Under the pieces are notes generated by a model. It did not search any database. It was given only the letters and a program-made list of their open reading frames with translations, and was not told the origin of the DNA. This document shows positions 8,389 through 17,451 of a stretch of DNA of 64,000 bases, one piece after another. Source of the DNA: Cyclobacteriaceae bacterium (lineage in GTDB: Bacteria; Bacteroidota; Bacteroidia; Cytophagales; Cyclobacteriaceae); NCBI GenBank assembly GCA_016787565.1, contig JAEUUG010000013.1, forward strand, positions 62,001 through 126,000, written 5' to 3'. A program made the position numbers and the translations under genes. Every line of letters begins with the position of its first letter. Positions within the stretch are counted from its first letter, which is position 1.

Positions 8389-11361
8389 TTATTTAATCTT
8401 CAAACTAACTCCAAGTGTAAACGTACGTGTCGTGAAGTACGTATTTCTACGTTCAAGACCAGGAGCTAAACTCGCTGTAAAGCGATCTCCATTCTCAGAA
8501 TCACTATATCGAACTTCAGGGTCAATACCCGTATAGTTTGTAATAGTCAACAGATTTTGACCGGTAGCATAGATCCTTACATTAGAAAAAATATCACCCT
8601 TAGTTGGTAAGTTGTAACCAAGTGAGAGGTTATCCAAGCGAATGAATGATGCATCTTCAACATATAAGGAAGAGAAGGTTGGCGGAGATGTAACATATGG
8701 AGTTTTATCTGTTACAACGCTGTTCCATGTGTTTGAACCCGGATCTCTATTTTCGTAAAAACCTCTATAAGAGTTGTAAAGATCATGTCCAAATGCACCT
8801 CTGAAGACAAAGCTTAAATCCCAATTCTTGTAACTAAAGTTATTGGTAAAACCAAATTCACCATCGGGCAAGCCATTTCCCACAACAACGAAGTCATTGG
8901 GATTTGTGGTAGACAATACGTATGCACCGTTCTCATCAATTCCTCTGAAAATCGGTCCGTACATATTTCCCAATGTCTGGCCAGGAATATTGCGAATGAT
9001 TTCATTGTTGTTTTGGCCTGGTGAGCCAGGAGTTGCTAAACGCAATTCAGCAGGACCTAAATCTCCAATTCTGAAGGACTCAATATTTGCTTTTTGGTAG
9101 AATGTAAAATTGAAACTTGGCGTCCAGTTTACAGGTCCAAGTTTTACATTGCTATACGATGCTGAAAACTCAAATCCGGAAGATGTGATCGTTCCAATAT
9201 TCGCCCATGCAAAACCAACTACGTTAGCTGGTGAATTGATCGGATCAAATGGATTCGGAGCCCCTGTAGGGATATTGACACCATAAAGCAAATCACTGAT
9301 ATCGCGGGTATAATATTCCATAGAACCCGAAAGTCTTCCGTCAAACAAACCAAAATCAACACCGAAGTTTAATTCTTTCTTCGTTTCCCACTTCAACGTT
9401 GGATTTGGATCTCTTAATTGTCTTAAACTTACATACTGATCACCAGAGGTTAATGGATCGCCATCAAAGTCAAGAATTCCGCCTGGTCCAAAAGATGCAA
9501 TTGCCAAATTAGAGGCAGGCGGAAGGTTACCCGTTACTCCGTATGATGCACGAACTTTTAAAGTACTTACAGGGCCCATCGAAAATAAGTCTGTCAACTG
9601 AACACCTGCACTTACTGCAGGAAATATTCCTGATTTCTCATTTTCACCAAACCCACTAAAGGACTCGCTCCGCACACTTGCAGATAAGAAATACGTGCCT
9701 TTGTAGTTTAAATTCACACGGCCAAAGGTGGATCGGAGAACATCCTCGGATGCATAACTTGAAGCTTCTGTATTGCTGCCATTCCGAATGGCTCCAAAGT
9801 CTATTCCATTAAAGCCAGTGTAGTCATAGAGAAACTGACGTGTTTGTACAGCAAACCCTTCAAAAGATTGCTTTTGGTCAGCAAAGCCGAGTAAGAATTC
9901 GGTATTTAAATCACCAAATCCTTTAGCATACTTCGCAGTAGCTTCAATCAATCGTCTGCTATTGTCGTAAGTATCTCTTCTAGCCTGTCCCAATGAACCT
10001 GCTCCGGTTACTAAATCTTTTTTACTCCAATACGACCCATTTAAGCCAGTTTCCTTATCAGTAGAATAATTAACAGCCAATGTCAGGTTATCAATCAAAT
10101 CGTATTCAACCCGATAATTGGTTAAGGTATTCTTTCTTTCTCCAACAAACTGCTGCTGTTTGGAAAGCGCTACTGGATTGTAAAAATCAAACAACGGACG
10201 TTGGAAATAACCTCCATTGGCATCATCAGGGGCTCCCTCAAAAACAGGGGCAGTAGGATTGTAAATTACGGCATAGCGAAATGCCGATAAGTTGATCGAT
10301 TCTTGATCTCTGTCGTTGTGGGTAAGTCCGAGGGTAAGTCGCAATTTTCCATTGATTGCGTTGTGTGAAACAGAAAGCCTGGTGTTTAAACGTTGAAAAT
10401 TTACACCTTTCACAATACCCTGATTATCACGATAGTTTACAGCACCTCTAAAAGAAGTGTTTCCTGAACCACCTTCAACGGAAATATTTTGCGTTAGGGA
10501 ACTGCCATTCTGTGTTAATTCATCAAACCAGTTTGTGCTGGTTCCAAAATCTGTTCCTCCTCTGTTGACAAATTCCTCAGGACTCAAAACATCGATTTTA
10601 TTAGCCACCTGATCGATGCTTACGAAACCATTGTAATTTATATTGGCATAACTACCCTTTCCAGACTTTCCTGATTTGGTTGTAATCAAAATTACACCAC
10701 TTGAACCGCGGGCACCGTAAATAGCAGCGGCAGATCCATCTTTCAAAACATCCATCGATGCAATGTCATTGGGATCAACGTTATCTAATGAGGCACCTAC
10801 GATACCGTCTATTACGACAAGTGGTTCTGAATTTCCACCAAAAGTAGTAATACCACGTAATCGCAACGTTGGTGATTGGTTAGGGTCCCCACCTGGGCGA
10901 ACAACTGACAAACCAGCAACTTTACCTGCAATAAGAGAGGCAGGGCTCGTTACGTTACCGGTATTGAATTGGTCGGCACTAACACTGGCAACAGCACTTG
11001 TAATTTCTTTCTTCTGTTGTGTTCCGTAACCAATAACCACCACTTCTGATAGTGCTCGTATATCGGATTCGAGGGCAACATTAATGTTAGTTTGATTTCC
11101 AACAACAATTTCTTGCGAAGTAAATCCCACAAAAGAAAATACCAACGTGGCATTGTTGCCTACACTAATTGTGTAGTTACCATCTGAATCAGCAACAGCG
11201 CCATTATTAGTACCTTTTTCCAAAATATTTACACCGGGCAGGGCGCTCCCATCATCCCCCGAGGTAACTTTACCCGTAACAGATTTCTGTGCAAAGGCAA
11301 CCGAAGTTCCCAAGAACAGGAAAAGTGCTACGAAACGTATTATAAAGTAAAACTTATTCAT
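8389..11361 (-). CDS. susC: SusC/RagA-type TonB-linked outer-membrane transporter
   Basis: This 990-residue protein has a signal peptide (to about residue 24, ending SVAFA), a carboxypeptidase-regulatory-like beta-sandwich (VTGKVTSGDDGSALPGVNI, residues 27-105), a TonB-dependent plug with the SusC signature (DVLKDGSAAAIYGARGSSGVILITTK) at about 200-230, and a long beta-barrel ending in TFTLGVSLKIK. It imports oligosaccharides across the outer membrane with TonB energy and the SusD lid. It starts 14 bp after the SusE-like gene and ends 2 bp before susD, so the three genes form one operon. Length and layout are normal for the family. Confidence 0.96.
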   Translation of the reverse strand: MNKFYFIIRFVALFLFLGTSVAFAQKSVTGKVTSGDDGSALPGVNILEKGTNNGAVADSDGNYTISVGNNATLVFSFVGFTSQEIVVGNQTNINVALESDIRALSEVVVIGYGTQQKKEITSAVASVSADQFNTGNVTSPASLIAGKVAGLSVVRPGGDPNQSPTLRLRGITTFGGNSEPLVVIDGIVGASLDNVDPNDIASMDVLKDGSAAAIYGARGSSGVILITTKSGKSGKGSYANINYNGFVSIDQVANKIDVLSPEEFVNRGGTDFGTSTNWFDELTQNGSSLTQNISVEGGSGNTSFRGAVNYRDNQGIVKGVNFQRLNTRLSVSHNAINGKLRLTLGLTHNDRDQESINLSAFRYAVIYNPTAPVFEGAPDDANGGYFQRPLFDFYNPVALSKQQQFVGERKNTLTNYRVEYDLIDNLTLAVNYSTDKETGLNGSYWSKKDLVTGAGSLGQARRDTYDNSRRLIEATAKYAKGFGDLNTEFLLGFADQKQSFEGFAVQTRQFLYDYTGFNGIDFGAIRNGSNTEASSYASEDVLRSTFGRVNLNYKGTYFLSASVRSESFSGFGENEKSGIFPAVSAGVQLTDLFSMGPVSTLKVRASYGVTGNLPPASNLAIASFGPGGILDFDGDPLTSGDQYVSLRQLRDPNPTLKWETKKELNFGVDFGLFDGRLSGSMEYYTRDISDLLYGVNIPTGAPNPFDPINSPANVVGFAWANIGTITSSGFEFSASYSNVKLGPVNWTPSFNFTFYQKANIESFRIGDLGPAELRLATPGSPGQNNNEIIRNIPGQTLGNMYGPIFRGIDENGAYVLSTTNPNDFVVVGNGLPDGEFGFTNNFSYKNWDLSFVFRGAFGHDLYNSYRGFYENRDPGSNTWNSVVTDKTPYVTSPPTFSSLYVEDASFIRLDNLSLGYNLPTKGDIFSNVRIYATGQNLLTITNYTGIDPEVRYSDSENGDRFTASLAPGLERRNTYFTTRTFTLGVSLKIK

Positions 11362-11375
11362 AGTAGATTATTTAG

Positions 11376-12047
11376 TTATTTAAAAGAGTATTTTCCTGTG
11401 GAAATATCGATGGTTATCGTGTAGGTTCCCGGAGTGACTGTAATATTGTCACCGTCTTGAGTTCCTGTACCCTCCGGAAAAGCAGTCCCACCCCAATTAA
11501 CAGCCCAATCATCGTCAGCTCTAAATTTAACCTGTCCCGTACCTATCGTATAATTAGGTAAAGTATAGACATCCGGATCGGTTGCACTTTTGGTTAAGTT
11601 CACATCACTTCCCCATCCACCAACAGCATCACCTATAATCCCTACAGAACCAACAACTTTAAAAGCGGTGGTATCAGCAGCTTCATTACCGTTAGTATCT
11701 TCAGCCAATAGCACGAGTTTATAAGAACCGCTTTCTAATGACAGTGCTTCTGTCACTTCGGTTATAACCCCGCTAACAGTTAAAGGTCCCTCTTCAACGA
11801 TTTCGTCATCACTGTCTAAAATCTGATACGAAGCTAGTTTAAGCGGTGAACTTGAAATACTGGAGACTGCCCCATCAGAAAACTTAACCTTGAGATTAAA
11901 GGAAGATGAGGTGACATTAACCGGCTTAATAACATCAATTGCCGGAGGCGAATCAAAGATCGTAACATCCGCATTCCCATTGTCGCACGATTGCAACATC
12001 AGGAATCCCGCTGCCAGGATCAAAAACGAAAAAACACTTCTTTTCAT
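11376..12047 (-). CDS. SusE/SusF-like alpha-glucan-binding lipoprotein
   Basis: This 223-residue protein has a lipoprotein signal (LMLQSC). Residues 30-125 resemble an Ig-like/SusE N-terminal domain. The C-terminal 95 residues carry the pattern of SusE/SusF starch-binding modules (VKFRADDDWAVNWGG, then GTYTITIDISTGKYSF). SusE/F proteins hold starch at the cell surface. It has only one such module, whereas SusE and SusF of Bacteroides have two or three. It is the first gene of its operon, ahead of susC, whereas susE normally follows susD. The start at 12047 puts the lipobox at a normal distance. Confidence 0.82.
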   Translation of the reverse strand: MKRSVFSFLILAAGFLMLQSCDNGNADVTIFDSPPAIDVIKPVNVTSSSFNLKVKFSDGAVSSISSSPLKLASYQILDSDDEIVEEGPLTVSGVITEVTEALSLESGSYKLVLLAEDTNGNEAADTTAFKVVGSVGIIGDAVGGWGSDVNLTKSATDPDVYTLPNYTIGTGQVKFRADDDWAVNWGGTAFPEGTGTQDGDNITVTPGTYTITIDISTGKYSFK

Positions 12048-12582
12048 TTGTTTGGGTTTAAAGGTTAACTAAAAAATAAAATTGCGTTTTGAGAGAATTT
12101 TATAACCTTAAATGTAGTCAGTTTGACATCAATAATTAGCATAAAAACATCAAAAAAATTGCCCCAATCGAGCGCGCAAACGTTTGCGTAAACTTAATTA
12201 CCATTAACGTATTTTTAACATTTATCAACACTTTGGAACACAAACCTAAGCTCATCCTCAATTCCTTGAAAGAATAGGTCATTGGCTTAATAAATCTGAA
12301 TAGACTATTTAATGAAACTTTAAAGCGACCTTTTTCCGTTTCGGATTTGTCTTTGAAAAACCAAACCATAATCTATTGCTAGCTAAACGCCTCAAGCCTC
12401 AGATAAATGGTCTGAGTTGTAGGGTAAAGCGTAATTGTAAGAAAAGTAAAATTTAATTATGGTTCAGGATACGTGTCACAATCATCCCGAAAAGTAAGAA
12501 TACCCAGAGGGGTTAAAGAAATCACTATCAACAACTCTTGTGGTGTAGCCGAAAACATCCAACTCATAAGAAGGTCATCTTT
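12048..12582. other. 535-bp gene-free region upstream of the susE-like/susC/susD operon
   Basis: No open frame here looks like a gene; short frames at 12136-12369 (minus) and 12473-12682 (plus) have no recognisable protein character. The part nearest the operon holds a LacI-type operator (12175-12188) and a possible promoter (12151-12180). From about 12200 to 12582 I see A+T-rich sequence with no clear terminator after the amylase gene that ends at 12583. Confidence 0.6.
12151..12188 (-). promoter_or_regulatory. LacI-type operator over the -33 box of the susE-like/susC/susD promoter
   Basis: A perfect 14-base palindrome, CGCAAACGTTTGCG, occupies 12175-12188. It has the central CG typical of LacI-family operators. 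Read on the minus strand, the TTTG inside it (12180-12177) could be the -33 box; 18 bp downstream lies TTTTTTTG (12158-12151), which matches the -7 consensus TAnnTTTG at all but one fixed position. Transcription would begin near 12144, giving a leader of about 97 bases. The operator is well supported; the promoter assignment is weaker. Confidence 0.65.
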
Positions 12583-15408
12583 TCATCGCTTGATCACTTT
12601 AAAGCGCTGTATCCCCTTATTTTGTTTTACTTCCAATATATATAATCCCGGGGGCATTGAACTTATATCCCATTCGTTGTAATGTAACGCTTTGGGTGCA
12701 TGCACTGTGCCATTCAAGGAGATCATTTGAATATGGTGGATTGCGTCTTCAGACTCTATTGTCAGAATATGATCCACAGGATTCGGATAAACCAGCATCG
12801 TGAGCTCGCGTGCCTCCTCGACATCCGTGATGATCTCATTGGCTATCTGGACATCTGTGAACATTTTGTATTCACCAGGCTGAAGTGTCATTGAGACAGA
12901 GTTACCAGTCACTGAAAGTGATGAACCGTAAGCATAATAATTAAACCAATTTCCAGTATGCGGGAAACTTACATTTACATTTTTCTCCACCACATCAAAG
13001 TTGACCACTACAACAACATTCATTTCAGCTGCAGAAGTTGGTGTTGCCGTATAGGGGGAACTCTTCAGAATTAGTTGTTTGACCGATGCTGTTCCAATAA
13101 ATACCGTTGCATCTCCAGCCGAAAAAACTGGATACGTCTTACGAAGTCTGTTGAGGTCACTGACAATATCAAACAAACGTTGCCTTGCTGCCTCATCCTT
13201 GTATGACCACTTGATTGGTTTCGGGTCAAGCCGGCATTCGTTATTTACTGACCCATTGGTACAGTGGTTAATACTAAAGTCATATCCCAATTCCTCGAAT
13301 TGCCATAGCATTTTTGGACCAGGAACGGTAAGAAAATAGACAAAGGCTGCTTGCGCCCTGCTTAAAGCAACATTTTTATTTTTAATAGAATAACTACCAC
13401 TGGAATTTCCGGATTTAATACTATTGTACATCATGCGCTCTTCATCGTGACTCTCCATGTATCCGATTAAGTGAGGATAGTTCCATCCTCTGGTCTTATG
13501 ATAAACTGAACTTACGTCAGACCCATCGGTAAACCCTGCGGCATTTTGTAAGTAAGCATGATTCAAATTTCCCCAAACCATCATTCCCTTACCTTGATCC
13601 GCCTTATATTCTGCTAATTCTTTTTCCTCTTGATTTTGAGCAAAATGTTCCAAAATGACATAGGCATCAGGTGAGTGCTCCCAAATCTTGTCTGCCATTC
13701 TTTTGAGAATAGCTATGCGTGAAGCATCATAAGCACTCCATGCACCAACATTGTCCGGATTGTTTGTCTGCGTGAATCCTTTTGATAAATCAAACCTATA
13801 TCCATCTACTTTATATTCATTTATCCAATAATGGGTGATGGTATCCAAATAAGCCTTTGTATAAGGGCTTTCATGATTCATGTCGTAAAAAACGTTGAAC
13901 GGGTGAGTGGCAGAAACATTGAACCATTTGTTCTGCAGCGTTGGCTTTGATGTTGAAAAATCAAAATCCATCATTACATAAGGGTTTGGCATATCCTGAT
14001 GATTCAAGGCAATGTCCAGGATGACGGCAATTCCATTGGCATGGCATTGGTCCACAAATTCCTTGAATTTATTTTTAGTACCGTAATATTTATCTGGTGC
14101 AAACATAAAAGTTGGGTTGTAACCCCAGCTTTCGTTGCCGTTGAATTCCATAATGGGCATTAATTCAATAGCATTGATTCCTAACCGCTTCAAATAGTTT
14201 AGTGTATCAATAAGGGTTTGATAATTCCGGTTATTCGAATCAAAATAGTCACGCAGCAGGAGTTCGTAAACAACAAGGTTCGATTTTGCGGGTTTCTCAA
14301 AATTTGTCACTGTCCACGGATAGGAAGCCTGATTGGTTTGGAAAACAGAAACCCTGTTATAGTACCATTCTGGATTTAACGCTTTCTGAGGGTATGTTTT
14401 AAGGTTGGGGTAAGTTGTAGCAGGTATGTATTGATCAGAGGGATCTAATATCTTATCAGCATATGGATCGGCAAGCTTTAACTTTTGATCAACAAGATAC
14501 TGGAAGCCATACTCTTCTCCGGAGGTTAACCCGGAAATCGTCAACCAAAAATACTCTCCATCACGGTTCATCAGGTTCTCGCCCAGCACATTCCAATTCG
14601 TAAAATCTCCAAATGCATAAACAGAAGTTTTACCTGGAGCCCATAGACACAACGTAACTTTAGTAGGGTCACTAGATAAATAATTAATACCAGGAACAAT
14701 TCCAGTGGGCCTAGGCAAGACGGGACTTGCCATATTTACAAGAAATTGAAAGGAAACTTCTTTAATACTTGTTCCAGAAGTTGCCTTAATAACTACATTG
14801 GATGTGCCTGCTGCTGCAGCAACCAGATAATCAAATAAATAATTTGTAATGCCAGATTGAACATTTTTTAATACTCCATCTACTCGAAGTTCAAAATCGG
14901 CAGCCTCTGGAGTCTCTGCTTCAATTGAAATAGATTCTCCAACTGTAACAAAAAATGGTGACTGTGTTGGTTTGAGCAACTTCACATCAAAGGTTCCATT
15001 CCAAAATGATGTAACGAAATCGGATGTCTGCCCATCCGCCCAACTCTGACCCTTCAATAAAATACCCAAGGTGCTTTCGGATGAAATACTGGTTGTGAAA
15101 AAGTCTGACGGAGTAAAGACAAGGGTAAAGTATGTCCTTCCGTCAACAATAGATTTTGTAAATCTGGCAGGTATTGCGGCAGATGTAGCCGGATTGATAT
15201 TATATTTTGCGTCAATGTTCTTTCCCGGAATCCAAACCCAAGCATACGCTTCTGCCAGGTTAGCAAGAGCTGTTCCGGTTACATCATACCGAACTGTAAC
15301 TTGAGTATCATGTTTGAAAAACGATGGTGAAATGAGTGGGTCTGCAGCCTTCGCCTTATCAGGAAACAGTAATGTACAAATAGTAAAAATTAGTATAAAT
15401 CTCCCCAT
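12583..15408 (-). CDS. GH13 alpha-amylase/pullulanase-type enzyme with T9SS C-terminal sorting domain
   Basis: A secreted alpha-glucan hydrolase of 941 residues. The start is placed at the ATG at 15408, which gives a clean signal peptide (MGRFILIFTICTLLFPDKAKA); an upstream TTG at 15423 is in frame. Beta-rich N-terminal domains are followed by a CBM48-like region at about 235-335 (VTLCLWAPGKTSVYAFGDF). The GH13 barrel has its four motifs: DIALNH, GYRFDLSKG (nucleophile Asp540), VILEHFAQ (acid Glu587) and MESHDEER (Asp655), so it should be active. Residues from about 873 (VYPNPVDH to the end, FKVIKR) form a type A T9SS sorting domain, so it is exported by type IX secretion and probably surface-attached or released. 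An operator-promoter lies about 100 bp upstream. Confidence 0.93.
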   Translation of the reverse strand: MGRFILIFTICTLLFPDKAKAADPLISPSFFKHDTQVTVRYDVTGTALANLAEAYAWVWIPGKNIDAKYNINPATSAAIPARFTKSIVDGRTYFTLVFTPSDFFTTSISSESTLGILLKGQSWADGQTSDFVTSFWNGTFDVKLLKPTQSPFFVTVGESISIEAETPEAADFELRVDGVLKNVQSGITNYLFDYLVAAAAGTSNVVIKATSGTSIKEVSFQFLVNMASPVLPRPTGIVPGINYLSSDPTKVTLCLWAPGKTSVYAFGDFTNWNVLGENLMNRDGEYFWLTISGLTSGEEYGFQYLVDQKLKLADPYADKILDPSDQYIPATTYPNLKTYPQKALNPEWYYNRVSVFQTNQASYPWTVTNFEKPAKSNLVVYELLLRDYFDSNNRNYQTLIDTLNYLKRLGINAIELMPIMEFNGNESWGYNPTFMFAPDKYYGTKNKFKEFVDQCHANGIAVILDIALNHQDMPNPYVMMDFDFSTSKPTLQNKWFNVSATHPFNVFYDMNHESPYTKAYLDTITHYWINEYKVDGYRFDLSKGFTQTNNPDNVGAWSAYDASRIAILKRMADKIWEHSPDAYVILEHFAQNQEEKELAEYKADQGKGMMVWGNLNHAYLQNAAGFTDGSDVSSVYHKTRGWNYPHLIGYMESHDEERMMYNSIKSGNSSGSYSIKNKNVALSRAQAAFVYFLTVPGPKMLWQFEELGYDFSINHCTNGSVNNECRLDPKPIKWSYKDEAARQRLFDIVSDLNRLRKTYPVFSAGDATVFIGTASVKQLILKSSPYTATPTSAAEMNVVVVVNFDVVEKNVNVSFPHTGNWFNYYAYGSSLSVTGNSVSMTLQPGEYKMFTDVQIANEIITDVEEARELTMLVYPNPVDHILTIESEDAIHHIQMISLNGTVHAPKALHYNEWDISSMPPGLYILEVKQNKGIQRFKVIKR

Positions 15409-15470
15409 AGCGGAATCTATCAATTAGGTTAACTTGAAGCAAAGTAGCAACGAGGGCTTAGGAATCAGAG

Positions 15471-15517
15471 CAAAGTGTAACATATAACTCAGGAAACAAA
15501 ACCGCAATCGATTGCGG
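15471..15517 (-). promoter_or_regulatory. operator-promoter for the T9SS amylase gene
   Basis: The perfect 16-base palindrome CCGCAATCGATTGCGG at 15502-15517 is a LacI-type operator with central CG. On the minus strand TTTG (15500-15497) adjoins it and is followed after 17 bp by TACACTTTG (15479-15471). This is a -7-like box with one extra base in its spacer, and the TTTG-to-TTTG distance equals that of the promoter upstream of the second GH13 gene. A regulator bound here would cover the -33 region. Confidence 0.6.
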
Positions 15518-15530
15518 TTTTGTTTCCTGA
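15489..15530. repeat. 42-bp perfect palindrome centred on the amylase operator
   Basis: Every base from 15489 to 15509 pairs with its partner from 15530 down to 15510, giving a 21-base-pair perfect inverted repeat with no spacer. The middle 16 bases are the operator. The outer arms (AGGAAACAAAA and its complement) have no equivalent at the other operators. It starts 56 bp after the stop codon of the upstream GH13 gene, so as RNA it could form a strong hairpin and end that transcript. Confidence 0.85.
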
Positions 15531-15585
15531 AAATTCATATTTCCGGAAATTCTATAAATCCCTGTTTGTATTCAAAACCCTTCAT

Positions 15586-17280
15586 TCATTTAAAAATCAG
15601 GGACTCCATTGGACTTAGTGTTAGGTTCTTTTGAACAATCCGTTCAGTCTTCGTTAACATATCTGCATGCTTACCCAGAAGCTGTTTCGGTGCTGTAAAT
15701 GAAGACTCTTTGGAAGAACTCAAATTAATAATAACCCAGATGGTTTCCTTTTCTCCAATATTTTCCACCACCCATACATCCTCATTGTCTACTGGGTAGT
15801 ATCGAATTTCGGTTGGGCTTAATAAGGCAGGATTTTCATTACGAACCCGAATCAACCTTTTATAATGATGTAGCAGAGAATTCTCATTATCAATCTGCGA
15901 TTCTACAGATTTGCCTTTCCCTTGAATGCTCTTCCAATAATCACCCCACCAACCCGAATGATTAGTATTCCAGGGGAACCACTGGCCTTGATCCAACCAA
16001 AAGTTTCCTGTTGAATTAAACCCGGAATAGTTATCCTCAGACCACTGCATTATAGCTCGTCTGTATTGATCGTCACCAGTTTTAAATTGGGTCATACCTA
16101 TTTCCTCACCATAATAGATGTAAACTGTTCCTGGAGTAGTCAGAAGCAGACTTGCGGCAATTTTCGCCTTACTCTCATCATCTTCCAGAGTGAACATGAT
16201 CCGATTTTGATCATGATTGGTCAAGAACGGAGAAAAGTATTGGAGTGGTGCCGCAGCAATTCGATTTTGTAAATTCATCCATAAGTTTTCTCTATTCTGA
16301 GTAAGTGAACCTGAGCTCAACGTTCCAAAATCTGCAGATTTTGAAGCCTGCTTATTAAGAATATCAATCATTACATAACCAAAATCAAAATCAAAAGCAG
16401 CATCCAAACCATTGCCGCCATCCCTGTATCTTCCTACAATATCTAAACCAGTCCAGGCTTCGCCAACGAGTAATGCATCGGGTTTTATTGATTTAACATA
16501 CTGAGCAAAATTTCCCCAGAAATCTATTGTGCTTTTTGTATCTGCTTGAAGCGGATAAGGACCTTCTTCAATAGCATATCGAACAGCATCCAATCTGAAA
16601 CCATCTACACCTTTAGATAACCAAAAGCTTGCTAGTTTATGTAATTCATCAACAACAACTGATTGAGTAAGATTTAAATCAGGTTGGGAACTTCCGAAAG
16701 CCCCATAGTAGTATGCCCTTCTTGTATTATTCCAATGCCAAACAGATTCAGGCTCAACCGCTGATGACCAAGGCTTACCCCATCCGGCAGGTATTTCATC
16801 TTGCCAGATAAAATAATCTTCAAAGCCAGCCTCCCTCCCTGATGATTTGATGAACCAATCATGTTGATCAGAAATATGGTTTAAAACCAAATCCAGAATT
16901 ACTTTAATTCCCCGATTATGTGACGCTTGAATAAAATTTTCAAAATCTGACATGGTACCATAATCAGACTCAACTTTATAAAAATCTTTAAAGTCGTAGC
17001 CATGATATGATGGTGCTTCAAAAATCGGAGTCAACCAGATTCCATTGATACCTAGGTCCTTCAAGTAATCTAACCTGCTGATCATTCCCCGAAAATCGCC
17101 ACTTCCATCGCCATCAGCATCCTGAAAAGATCGAGGCCAGATTTCATAAAAAATGGCTTTGTTCCACCATAACGATGAGCTATCCATGGAAACGAGTGAA
17201 TAATAATTTGGCGAATTGTCTTTTTGGGAGCACCCAACAGTACAAATCAGAGCGATTGACAGCCAAAAAGAAAACTTCAT
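15586..17280 (-). CDS. GH13 alpha-glucosidase/alpha-amylase lipoprotein
   Basis: This 564-residue protein starts at the ATG at 17280; an in-frame TTG 6 bases upstream is less likely. It has a lipoprotein signal ending CTVGCSQK. The GH13 barrel begins IFYEIWPRSFQDADGDGSGDFRG, the calcium-loop signature of oligo-1,6-glucosidase/neopullulanase-like enzymes. Catalytic residues are visible: DGFRLDAVR (Asp231), VGEAWTG (Glu274) and TNHDQNR (Asp357), with region I as LDLVLNH. The C-terminal 90 residues form the usual beta domain. It probably cleaves maltodextrins at the outer membrane or in the periplasm. The gene is divergent from the LacI gene, and its promoter overlaps an operator. Confidence 0.93.
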   Translation of the reverse strand: MKFSFWLSIALICTVGCSQKDNSPNYYSLVSMDSSSLWWNKAIFYEIWPRSFQDADGDGSGDFRGMISRLDYLKDLGINGIWLTPIFEAPSYHGYDFKDFYKVESDYGTMSDFENFIQASHNRGIKVILDLVLNHISDQHDWFIKSSGREAGFEDYFIWQDEIPAGWGKPWSSAVEPESVWHWNNTRRAYYYGAFGSSQPDLNLTQSVVVDELHKLASFWLSKGVDGFRLDAVRYAIEEGPYPLQADTKSTIDFWGNFAQYVKSIKPDALLVGEAWTGLDIVGRYRDGGNGLDAAFDFDFGYVMIDILNKQASKSADFGTLSSGSLTQNRENLWMNLQNRIAAAPLQYFSPFLTNHDQNRIMFTLEDDESKAKIAASLLLTTPGTVYIYYGEEIGMTQFKTGDDQYRRAIMQWSEDNYSGFNSTGNFWLDQGQWFPWNTNHSGWWGDYWKSIQGKGKSVESQIDNENSLLHHYKRLIRVRNENPALLSPTEIRYYPVDNEDVWVVENIGEKETIWVIINLSSSKESSFTAPKQLLGKHADMLTKTERIVQKNLTLSPMESLIFK

Positions 17281-17352
17281 ATTCAAATTTTTATTGTAAA
17301 GTGGAAAAATAGTCTATCAAATCGTTAAAACATTTTGGTTATCATAAAAAAT

Positions 17353-17391
17353 CAAATATACTCGTTCTGAAAAGCATTCAATCGTTTGCGG
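17353..17391 (-). promoter_or_regulatory. promoter of the GH13 lipoprotein gene with operator over -33
   Basis: On the minus strand TATATTTG (17360-17353) is a perfect TAnnTTTG -7 box. TTG at 17381-17379 lies 18 bp upstream of it and is part of the operator-like site CAATCGTTTGCGG (17379-17391), which keeps one full half-site and a weakened second half. Transcription would start near 17346, leaving a leader of about 65 bases. This is one of the better promoter matches in the window. Confidence 0.65.
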
Positions 17392-17406
17392 TTTACCGAA
17401 ATAATA

Positions 17407-17447
17407 GCGCAACTGTTTGCGGTGCTTCTGCAATTGTTATAAACTTG
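17407..17447 (+). promoter_or_regulatory. autoregulated promoter of the LacI-type gene
   Basis: The operator GCGCAACTGTTTGCGG (17407-17422) includes TTTG at 17416-17419. Twenty bases downstream lies TAAACTTG (17440-17447), one mismatch from TAnnTTTG. The box ends 4 bases before the ATG at 17452, so the mRNA would have almost no leader. The regulator would repress its own gene by covering -33. Confidence 0.6.
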
Positions 17448-17451
17448 TAGC

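Noticed and set aside
12136-12369. 77-codon minus-strand frame in the region upstream of the SusE-like gene
   Set aside because: It covers the operator and possible promoter, has no signal or domain, and no initiation context; probably chance.
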